NCBI RefSeq assembly: GCF_043290135.1
Contig: NC_134704.1
Span: 13,522,001 to 13,586,000, forward strand
Source of the DNA: Rhipicephalus microplus
Lineage: Eukaryota > Arthropoda > Arachnida > Ixodida > Ixodidae
Direction of reading: 5' to 3'
DNA: 64,000 bases
The notes beneath the pieces were generated by a model. That model had not been told where the DNA came from and searched no databases. It worked only from the letters and a program-made list of their open reading frames with translations. The translations under genes were made by a program, and so were the position numbers. This document shows, in pieces, positions 18,746-30,700 of the stretch (positions are counted from its first letter, which is position 1; the number at the start of each line of letters is the position of its first letter).

Positions 18746-21700
18746 CTGCATTAACAGAAATATCGCAGCTTGGCCAAAGCGAACAGCGTGTGCCTGAGAG
18801 TTACTATACATATATTGAGAGTTACTATACAGTGCAATGGACTATTTTACGTGTGACTCGCATCGTTAAAAAAATACTGATGATCATACTTCCAGCCCTC
18901 TAATAATGCTGCTTATTAGTGCAATTACTAAACATTTATTTTGTGATATTTTGCAATAAGCAAATTGTCCAATATACTCAATGTACAGTACTCACAGATT
19001 GAAGCGGCACAATTTTCAAGCTAAGCAATGTGCATACTGTCATTTCCACTGCCTTCAGTTTGGGTCATATGCATGTAATTTCAACTCACTCTTAGACTAG
19101 AGCCAACATTATCTTTAGAGGTCAGATTCGTCATGACATAATGTGGTTATTTCGAGCAATGGTGCATGCCAGTCCTTACACCAAAACATTTTATGTCTCA
19201 TTAAAATTTGTGAGTACTGTACCTTGCAAAGTTTTATATAGTAGTTGGAGCTAACGGCTGATTCTTGTTGTGAAAGTACTATATAGGTGTGTCATAATGT
19301 GAAGAAATAAATTGCTGGGTAATGTTAGCACACATAAATATCTCGTCAGCAAAGTTGGCTCCACTGCCTTTCAAGACCACTTTTATGTAGAGCGATTTGT
19401 CCTAAAGCCAAATAGAAATGAAATGAGAGACACTGTATGCCTAAACAATCACATGTTTAAGGAAAGGTTTTGAAAGAAAATATCATTGATGGTTTTCGAT
19501 GCAGACATTTTTACCGCACAGTATTGCTCAGTTAAATTTTTTCTTATTTTTTGCCATTTTTAAATGTGCAGCTTCAATAATATGTTTAAACTCCACTTTA
19601 TGCACTGTTCTTGCAGTCAGTGTGAAAGTATTAATGACATCTATGGGAAAAGAATGTTTGGTTTTGAAACATCACCACATAAGTAGCGTTCTTGAATGCG
19701 AACTATTTTCCTGTCTGTCTCTTCTGTAAACTGCATTTATACAAACTATGATGTTGCTGACATGCACCAAGATTATTGTTATGGTTCCTGATCGGCATTA
19801 AATTAGAGCTTCAAGTATTTTTAGGCCCATTAAGCTGATCCTCCATGGGTTATAACATGACAAAATGGGCAGAGCACTATTTTCTGGCAGTATTTTGAAA
19901 TAAAGTTTCACATGAGTTTGAACAATGAAGTTAGCTTTCTACAACGCAAGTGTCGAACACATTTTTGTGCAATGATTTTATGCCTACTAGAGTAGCACAA
20001 CTATGATATTTTTCCCACTTTGGTCTTATGCAAATCAAGTACTTCCACCATCTTTTAACTACTTAACAGATCTCTTTTTTTGAAAATTTCTAGTCAAAAT
20101 TTACCAATTTTTTTAATTACTGGTCTTTAATCTGATTGCACTAAAAAGCAGCTAGTCAATGTTCAAAAATAGTTTCACAACATACTTAGTCAAATAAACG
20201 AAATAAAGTTGATTTTCGAACAATACGTTGAAAACCCACTGCTATTTAATGAAAATGAAAATCTTATAAACAAGACAGTTACAGATGCCACAACCTTTTT
20301 TTCTTCTATTGTGTAGGCTAAGCACTCCTGGTTTGTTTCACTTGGGGCTGGGTGTAAAATTTCAAAAAAACATGAAATAACGCAAAGCGGCTTCAGTGGC
20401 GGGCCCTTGCAATGTTTGCGTCATCATCACCAGAGCGCTACTCAATTCACCGTTATCCCCACTTACGGACACAAGATAATTATCTGTACTCGAATCATCA
20501 CATCTCAAAGAAGATTATGAAAACAAATGGATTGTTTTTTGTCTTCCCAGCCAGTTATGCATGGACTGCCGTCACCGCACACAGTTTTTTCATACGAAAC
20601 TGGGTTCCTGCCACAAGAGAAAACTAAATCCTTGAGCAAATACTGCCATCTTGTGGATGACACACGATGTAAGCTGCAAAAGCATGCTTCTCCTCCTGAA
20701 TACTAAAGAAAAGTACCTATTTTGCTAGGACGAGTTCTGCTCGTTCAAAGCACTTAAGGGGTTAGAACACTACTGGTCTGCGTGAAGTAAAGTGTGGGAC
20801 TATGATTTTCCCAAAGTAAATGAGTGTGGTTCTACAGTATACCAGCCAAATACACTCATTTCACTGGAGGTGTGTCGACTCACAGCTAGCTCACAATGAG
20901 TGTATCAAGCAAGCTAGAAATAATAGTATATAGGAACACTGTACAACATTTGCACCGAGAGAAGTTCATCATATTTGCGCCATGCTTTAAGGTTCTGCTT
21001 TGATTAGTCATCGTCGCTTGTTAGGGCCCTCTAAGTTGGGCGCTTGTTAGGGACCAACTATTATTTTAACTGTAAACAGGATGTGCATCTAGGTAAAGAA
21101 AATCAAGGCTGACTTACCGATCACCTGTCATGTCGTTGAGGAATTTTGCATATGATGGACGCATGTTGTGTGGCTCCACCACAGCCTGAAAGACAAGAGG
21201 AAACATAGCAATTACTATAACAGCCATACTCCTACTGGAGAACATGAATTTGTGAAAAGACTGCTCCCACTCTCGGGCAATTGCATTTACATACCAGCAG
21301 TCAGCCTCGTTGTCACTCACTAAAGATCTACATGTCGCACCTGACAGTGAATGGGAGTAAGCATGCCAATTTATGATTCCTGGCATATATTTACGACAAA
21401 GTGCACTTGCATGAAATTTCAATGATATGACACTTGTCTATTGCAAGCAAGTAACATGAAAATGGCAGAGCAGTGCTTTGTCTTGTCCACTTGCACTGTT
21501 TCAGCATAAACTCTTCAAAAGCATCTACACAAGTTTTGAAGCCACAACTCCCACAAAACAACCAAGAAGCCATCATCCTGGGATTGGCTCAAGCATGGCA
21601 AAGCTGTGAACTTACTTTTGTTGCACCACAGAGCACTTTTTTTTTTCATTATGGTTTTGCTGGGCACATACAGCACTTGGTAAGCGCACTATATGCAACC

Positions 21701-24700
21701 CATGTAGAAGTTAGTGCCTAGCTCCATTTACACGAAACATAGCCTCAAAATGTGCTTTGAAATAAATGCATTAGTGCTACAGTTGGCAGTTTTCAACACT
21801 GTGTTTTTTTTACAGTGAGGAAACATAGTTGAATCAGCAATGGATATGGCCACAAATGTTTCTTATTCTCGCTTTTCTTTGATTCAGTTTTTGCCCACAA
21901 AGCTTGCATCAGGAATGCTCAGCACAAAGCGCACCTCATTGTTTGAAAAGGTTTGAAATCATTGTAGATCGTTCTGTTAATATTACCCACAAGAGGCGAA
22001 CATTTAAGATTATTCCAGAGCTTGCGCGAAGACCAGTGATAAGGCTGGAATAAATGCAAATGAAAAAGTTGATCGACGGCGGATGATCTGTTCACCGCTA
22101 TCAGTTCTAGTGTCTCGCTGACTTTCCTTTTACGTGGCCACAAGTTCGACCCAATAAACAGTTTATACGAACACCCAGTCTGCTCCCTTCGTCTGCGTCA
22201 CGACCCCGTTACAATATTGAGTGCTTATTTCGAGAGTGTCCAGCTTAACAGACTACACTGTATAGCTTCGAGTGAATGCTCTAGTACAGTGGTTCTCAAA
22301 TGGAGGTCTGCGAAGCCATTTTTTATGATCTGCAAAACCCTCACCCATTTTTTTTTTTTTACATTTTCGGTAGCAATAAAATGCGCCTGTTTCACACTGT
22401 AGTTGTGTTAATTTACCTACATACGCCCCCTCCCTACCCTCCGCTGCAAGGGGTACCCCGTCACTTCCACCAGTCTACAAGGGGTCCCAACACATCCATG
22501 GTTGAGAACCACTGCTCTAGTCTATTCTGTACTGCAATGCATGCGTGGCATTGAGCAAGGCTGTAACTTACACAGAACATCATGACTCCACATCCAAGAG
22601 CAAACAGCAGTTCAGGACCCCATGCTAATGTGGGTGCATAGCCTTTCGTTGCTGCTTGGCAGTAGAGCACCTAGAAAATGAAGGCATCAGAACTGGTGTA
22701 ACATAAAACCCAGGAAACAGCATAAAAAAAACAAACTATACACTATACGCTGTGTTTAAACTATACACTATACGCTGAGTACACTGATTAACTTCTGTCC
22801 GAACAATTGTTAAGCTACGTCCCATATCAATGTCTCAAAAAATGTGAAGTCATAACTGAAGCTGCATGTTCCTGTGGCTTAGAAAACAGAATTTATGCAA
22901 GATTTCACGAGGCAAAGTATTACATCCTTGCTATTGAGTTCGTTGGTGCATCTTCGGTAGAAGTAGCACAACTAGGTAGCACCTTGTCAGGTGCTACAGT
23001 ATTATTTTTTTCTGTCTAATTTGTGGCATTGCGACGCCACAAGGCGGTTTCGGAACCGAAAATACTGGTGACAGCACGCATCCCAAATGGATGTTACGTG
23101 ATGGTCGCCATCTTGTGTACTTGCGCTTCTGCAAAACCACAGAATCGACCCATCGATTATTCCGGCTTCTGCGCAATTGTGACAGTGCCTTTTGTGGCAA
23201 CCAGTGGCAAAAAACGAAGGGGATGTGGCGACCACCGAAGAGCGCTCCAGTATGACTTATTAGCGACAAAAATCGACATGTCTGGCGTGTGCCGAGGCAT
23301 CGATCGGTGCCGCCTTAATCTTTGTGCAGTGCCGCTAATGTGCACGGTCTGAAGCGAAGCGGGTGCAAGCAGCTCGGCACAGTGTGTACGCCAAGTAGGC
23401 GGAGCGCTGCATGCAACTAGCGAGTAGAAGATTGGCTCAGTGCAATCGTACCACGTCTAAGAAAACTGTAGGATTTCGCTGAGTAGCAGATATCTGTGCA
23501 CACTTATCGTGGACCGCCGATTATGCCCGTTTGATGGATATGTCAGTCTGCATTGGCTGCGTATCCCGGACTTTGCAGCAGTTTTAAAATGCTCTTTGGT
23601 GTCGCCACCGCGTGCCATCGGACGGTAGTACGAGAATGCTAATCATATATGAACATTTTAGGCAATATTTGCTGTGGCACTGTATTTATTCCTTTTTGAG
23701 CGGTGATGGCGAATGTAAAGAAATGCAAATTGGTACTTGGTCATAGGTGTGTGCACGGGAAGGAGGGGGGAGCGACACTGGGGGCGAGGAGGGGTAAAGC
23801 CAGCCGCATACATTGACATAATAGGGAGGAGGCACTGCCACAAAACTTTGCTTCCCCCCCTCCCCTCTTCCTAAACACGCTTATATACTTGGTGGTAAAT
23901 GCATACTATATGTTTAGTGCGTAGTTAGGAGCGTTCTCGAAATATATGTACGTTTCAAAGAGGTTTCACTGTAACGAGCTCTTAATTAATTTAACCCTAA
24001 AGTGTATGATATCGTGTTTGTGTGAAGTTTATAGCACTAACATGCTATGAACTTCATGCTGCATCTAGCTTGGTGCAATATCCTTCACTATCTTATGTCA
24101 CCGCTTCTGTACATAATCCTACTTTTGTTTATTTTTGTGCTTATTTTGTGGGCTTCCTGCTTTTGTATAGATGATCAGGTAAACTGAGAGAACAATAAAC
24201 AATATAAAGCTAAATTTTCTTCCTCGGTGTGTGCCATGGAAAGCCCATGCGCGCTCTAAACACAGAGTGAGGAGCGCCGTGAGTGTGGAGCTGTCATGTG
24301 GCGCTCCACACTCTAAACGCAGAGTGTGGAGCGCCGTTGTTGTGAGTGTGGAGCTGTCGTGCGTTCCTTGCTGATAGTCGCGGGTGATATCGAGTCGAAC
24401 CCAAGACCCGATAATGCGGCGATTCTCGCCGAGCTGCGTCAGCTAACTGCCGGTCAAGCAACTGTCATTACAGAAATTAAAGACATTAAGGCACAACTTG
24501 TTGCCACGAATAACACTATCGCCGAGCTCACTAAGCGTGTGGCTTCTGTGGAAGCGAGTTGTGAACACATCAAGCACTTGCGGCAGAAGCTTGGAACCGT
24601 ACAGACTGACAACACCAAAACTGTGTATCGTGTTTTTCTTTTAGAAAGCCGTTCTGATGATGCCGAACATCGGTCCCGCCGCAACAACCTGATTTTTTAT

Positions 24701-27700
24701 GGTATCCCCAATTCTTCATCTGAATCGCGTGCACACCCTGAAGAAGCGATCATTCAACTTTGCTCCGAACTACTGAATTTAACAATTGACACACAAGAAA
24801 TAGAAAGAGCGCACCGCTTGGGTTGACATACCTCTGGCCGTAATCATCCCATAATTGTCAGATTTTCTGCCTTTAAGACGAAAGAGGCGATCCTTACTAA
24901 CGCTCGCAAGTTGAAAGGTACCACATACGGCATTGGGGAGGACTTTTCGCAACGGGTAGAAAATGCACGTAAACACCTTGTCGCCTTTGCAAAAACGAGT
25001 CTGTGCCTTACTCACTTCGATATAAAACGCTACACATCGGCCCACGACGCTTCTTCTTTGATGAAGCATCACAAAGCGTGCAAGAACAACTATAGCTAAC
25101 TCGTCACGCCCGTCAACCGCGCAGCCACCTTATTCGCATGCCCCGTGCCACCGTTTCACTCTCGGTTATCTTCGCTAACATTCACAGCTTCCTTCCAAAA
25201 CGAGAAGTAGTGTCAAATCTGGTGTCATCATCCGATAGTAATGTAATTGTACTAACCGAAACATGGCTTTCCAGTGAAATCGCTGATGCTGAAATTTTGA
25301 ACAACTTTCCCAACTTTGATATTTTTCGAAAAGACAGGCACGGTGGCAGAGGGGGTGGGGTATTAATCGCTGTTCTTACTGAACTATCCTGTTGCCCTGT
25401 CAATATATCAAGTGACCTCGAAATTCTGTGGCTGATCTGCCGTACCGAACCTTCATCTATTATTCTTGGTGTGTGCTACAGGCCCCCTACTCATCATTTA
25501 AATTTTCCCAGCAAACTTAACAATATTTGGGTGATTTAGCCAAGTGGCACCCCAATCCATGCATCTTGCTTTTTGGTGACTTTAATTACCCCAGTATTGA
25601 TTGGTCTTCAATGCAATGAGCTACAGGTAACTCGGAGGCTGCTGAATTTCTGGACTTCTGCCTTAACCATAATCTGACCCAACTGATAAAAGAACCAACT
25701 CGTGTCACGGTAGATTGTGCCCACACGCTTGACCTTATTCTGACATCGCATCCCGAATTCATGTCATCAATTAGTTACCTTAAAGAAATAAGCGACCATA
25801 AAGTATGATGATAGATGGTAGCGCAGACAACGGACACGGACAAGAGAAGGCACATAGACACAACACAGCGCTAACTTTCAACAACAGTTTATTACACGCA
25901 GATCCCCGTGGTGTATGCGATCCACCACGCCAACGTCGCACGTGCGTAGCTCTAAAAACCATCAAATATAACCAACGCGCATGTTCCAATACTTTACAAT
26001 TTTATATTTTTCAAACTTTTTCTGCTTTTTCTTTCTTCCTTTTATCCCGTGCGCTACCACAACCCTATCGCGAATACATGTAATCAAGTTCCTTATCTGT
26101 CAACACCACTGATGGGCTGCTCACACACGTGTCACCTAGCGCTGCAATTTTGCCGGCCTCCAATACCAATCGCGTCATCTCGTGCCTACTTCTGTTGATT
26201 ATAACCGTTTCCTTGAATTTCGGTGTGCAATTACATCTCTGGCAATGAAGGGAAAGAAAACCATCAGGAACAACACTATTTACTTTGTTATTGTGCTCGC
26301 GCAAGCGATCGTTTATGCATCTACTGGTCTGACCGATATAACACTTTCCACAAGTAAGTGGAATGAGGTATACAACACACATGATGCACTCAACAAATAG
26401 GTTTCTATGTTTCTTTTGGCATACATTTGATTTTCCCTTGTCTGGTCTTGTGCTTCTGCAAAGACTCACCAACTTATTGGGTGCCGAGAAAACTACGTTA
26501 GTGCCACATTTTTCCGCAATCTTTTTTTATCCTGTGAGAAACCTTATGCATGTATGGAATTACGGCAAAATTTTCCTTTCTTGAGCTCGCCCTATCCATC
26601 GCTTCACATCTTTTCTCCAGCACTTTTCTGTGCAATCCTTCTGCAACGGACACAACGAGGCTCTTGGGGTACCCGGCATTGCTTAGCCTCGAGACCTGTT
26701 GTCTGAAGCTTTCATTCATGAGGCACCGGCAGGACTTCTTTAGTGCCTCACTCAAGCACATCTTCGCAATGCCTCGTTTTACCAGTTTAGTATGCGCTGA
26801 GTGAAACTGTAGTAAAGGCTTACTTGCTCTGGGCTCATAACACCAGCATGTCTTTTCATCTGAGAATTGAAAGTTAATGTCAAGAAATCTGAGCCTTCCG
26901 TCACATGGCATTTCAAAAGTCACTTCAAGTGGGTTAAGACTCTCACGAAAAACGCTACACACGCTACTACATTGAGTAGTAAAATCTGCAGTTCTGTCAT
27001 TGATAAACACTAAAAAGTCATCGACGTACCTAAATACGTGCACAACATTGTATTCATTTAGGCGTCCTGATAGCCTCCTGTCCATTTCAGCCAAAGCCAT
27101 GTGAAGCGATGGATAGGGCGAGCTCAAGAAAGGAAAATTTTGCCGTAATTCCATACATGCATAAGGTTTCTCACAGGATAAAAAAGATTGCGGAAAAATG
27201 TGGCACTAACGTAGTTTTCTCGGCACCCAATAAGTTGGTGAGTCTTTGCAGAAGCACAAGACCAGACAAGGGAAAATCAAATGTATGCCAAAAGAAACAT
27301 AGAAACCTATTTGTTGAGTGCATCATGTGTGTTGTATACCTCATTCCACTTACTTGTGGAAAGTGTTATATCGGTCAGACCAGTAGATGCATAAACGATC
27401 GCTTGCGCGAGCACAATAACAAAGTAAATAGTGTTGTTCCTGATGGTTTTCTTTCCCTTCATTGCCAGAGATGTAATTGCACACCGAAATTCAAGGAAAC
27501 GGTTATAATCAACAGAAGTAGGCACGAGATGACGCGATTGGTATTGGAGGCCGGCAAAATTGCAGCGCTAGGTGACACGTGTGTGAGCAGCCCATCAGTG
27601 GTGTTGACAGATAAGGAACTTGATTACATGTATTCGCGATAGGGTTGTGGTAGCGCACGGGATAAAAGGAAGAAAGAAAAAGCAGAAAAAGTTTGAAAAA

Positions 27701-30700
27701 TATAAAATTGTAAAGTATTGGAACATGCGCGTTGGTTATATTTGATGGTTTTTAGAGCTACGCACGTGCGACGTTGGCGTGGTGGATCGCATACACCACG
27801 GGGATCTGCGTGTAATAAACTGTTGTTGAAAGTTAGCGCTGTGTTGTGTCTATGTGCCTTCTCTTGTCCGTGTCCGTTGTCTGCGCTACCATCTATCATC
27901 ATGCAACCATACCAACAAGCCCAAATCGCCACCCTCATTGACTTCATTTCTCGTTCAACGGGCTCTTTCGTTCATGTACTGCGAGATCCTTCGGGTGTTG
28001 TAGCCCTCATCGTCAACGCCGTGTGCAAGGCAAGAACGCTCAGCTTTTCCATAAGGAACAAGATTCTACCTGAGGATGTTCGAGCGCTCTTCGGAGGGTG
28101 TACCCCTTCAGATGGGCACAGAACGAGGATCATGAAAATTCAGCGCTCAGAATGGCTTCGACAGGTACGCATTTTCAGAGCCTACCTACGGGCGCAGATG
28201 CATCGAACTTACGAGCCATATGCAGCGGAGATTCACTTTCGAAAGCATCTACGTCTGGCAGACCAAATGATAGAATTCCACTGGAAGCTTCAAATACGAC
28301 TGTTACGTGATTTGGTGGACAAAGTGCGCGTGAGTGCAACCTCCAACGTGCATGTGGCAGAAGGCATCTGCCTACCGGACTTTGTACTAGAAGTATTGGG
28401 ACTTGGGCCAAAGTTTGCCGTGCAACCTCAAAAGAACAAGCCGGAACTCGTATCAATTGTACGTCAAGTGTCGAAGCGGGTTCCCGAGGATCAAGCCACC
28501 AGAATCATCAACGAAGGTGTGGACGCTTTAAAATTGTGTAGGCCTCCATGCCGCAGTTTGCCTCTCAAACGCGTGGAAACTTACTTGACACAGCATGCTC
28601 TAAGTGTACTTCCAGTCGATAAAGAAGGAGGGTTTGCGGTTTTCTCGCATGATGAATTTAAAGAAAAGGCTAAAAGTGCTATTACGGCAGTTTTCAGCGA
28701 AAAGAAAGGTATTTCGATTGAAAAAGTGAGGGGAAAAGCAATAGAACTTTGTAAGAGGATGAATCTAGAAGGTGTGGTTAGCGGTATCAGAAAGAGTAAA
28801 AATGACAGTCTGGATGTGTTCTTTAGTGCTAAAACGCATAAGGAAGGAGTACCGTTCAGAGTGATAGTGTCGGAGAAGGACACGTGGCAAAAAGCTGTAG
28901 CTGTGTATCTGCAAAGAACATTAAACTTGCTTGACATAAATGACCCCTTCCTGACAAAAAATTCGGAACAGGTGATAAGTTTCGTCAGGGAACGAAAAAA
29001 CATAGGGTTAAAAGCGTTTTCGGCTGACATAAAAGATCTGTACTATTCTCTGCCACAATCAGCAGTATTGACAAGTGTTGGCGAATGCATCGATGAGTAC
29101 GGTGCCGTTAGATTTAGCTCACAAGCAGGTACGTCCGTCGACAATTTCTTAGAATTACTGAGGTTTTACTTGTCGTCAACGTTTATTGAAAACAATGGTA
29201 ACCTGTATCTGCAAAAACAAGGAGTATGCATTGGCTCGTGCTTAGCACCAGTTTTAAGTAACTTGTTTTTGGCTGAAATGGACAGGAGGCTATCAGGACG
29301 CCTAAATGAATACAATGTTGTGCACGTATTTAGGTACGTCGATGACTTTTTAGTGTTTATCAATGACAGAACTGCAGATTTTACTACTCAATGTAGTAGC
29401 GTGTGTAGCGTTTTTCGTGAGAGTCTTAACCCACTTGAAGTGACTTTTGAAATGCCATGTGACGGAAGGCTCAGATTTCTTGACATTAACTTTCAATTCT
29501 CAGATGAAAAGACATGCTGGTGTTATGAGCCCAGAGCAAGTAAGCCTTTACTACAGTTTCACTCAGCGCATACTAAACTGGTAAAACGAGGCATTGCGAA
29601 GATGTGCTTGAGTGAGGCACTAAAGAAGTCCTGCCGGTGCCTCATGAATGAAAGCTTCAGACAACAGGTCTCGAGGCTAAGCAATGCCGGGTACCCCAAG
29701 AGCCTCGTTGTGTCCGTTGCAGAAGGATTGCACAGAAAAGTGCTGGAGAAAAGATGTGAAGCGATGGATAGGGCGAGCTCAAGAAAGGAAAATTTTGCCG
29801 TAATTCCATACATGCATAAGGTTTCTCACAGGATAAAAAAGATTGCGGAAAAATGTGGCACTAACGTAGTTTTCTCGGCACCCAATAAGTTGGTGAGTCT
29901 TTGCAGAAGCACAAGACCAGACAAGGGAAAATCAAATGTATGCCAAAAGAAACATAGAAACCTATTTGTTGAGTGCATCATGTGTGTTGTATACCTCATT
30001 CCACTTACTTGTGGAAAGTGTTATATCGGTCAGACCAGTAGATGCATAAACGATCGCTTGCGCGAGCACAATAACAAAGTAAATAGTGTTGTTCCTGATG
30101 GTTTTCTTTCCCTTCATTGCCAGAGATGTAATTGCACACCGAAATTCAAGGAAACGGTTATAATCAACAGAAGTAGGCACGAGATGACGCGATTGGTATT
30201 GGAGGCCGGCAAAATTGCAGCGCTAGGTGACACGTGTGTGAGCAGCCCATCAGTGGTGTTGACAGATAAGGAACTTGATTACATGTATTCGCGATAGGGT
30301 TGTGGTAGCGCACGGGATAAAAGGAAGAAAGAAAAAGCAGAAAAAGTTTGAAAAATATAAAATTGTAAAGTATTGGAACATGCGCGTTGGTTATATTTGA
30401 TGGTTTTTAGAGCTACGCACGTGCGACGTTGGCGTGGTGGATCGCATACACCACGGGGATCTGCGTGTAATAAACTGTTGTTGAAAGTTAGCGCTGTGTT
30501 GTGTCTATGTGCCTTCTCTTGTCCGTGTCCGTTGTCTGCGCTACCATCTATCATCATGCAACCATACCAACAAGCCCAAATCGCCACCCTCATTGACTTC
30601 ATTTCTCGTTCAACGGGCTCTTTCGTTCATGTACTGCGAGATCCTTCGGGTGTTGTAGCCCTCATCGTCAACGCCGTGTGCAAGGCAAGAACGCTCAGCT

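Noticed and set aside
18583..18903. Plus-strand ORF of 106 codons after SUOX
   Set aside because: It is the complement of the last TMEM135 exon, whose minus-strand translation matches the family and splices in phase.
23000..23350. Possible host exon in the GC-richer patch of TMEM135 intron 11
   Set aside because: Short ORFs occur on both strands with no conserved motif, and the TMEM135 model is complete without it.
24824..24826. TGA recoding (for example selenocysteine) in LINE ORF1
   Set aside because: The element has several other disabling changes, and the stop is explained by CpG decay of an arginine codon.
27643..27902. Hammerhead ribozyme in the Penelope terminal repeat
   Set aside because: PLE terminal repeats often carry hammerheads, so I looked for the CTGATGA...GAAA core on both strands. 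No CTGATGA is present in this repeat. A covariance-model search would be needed to exclude a variant form.
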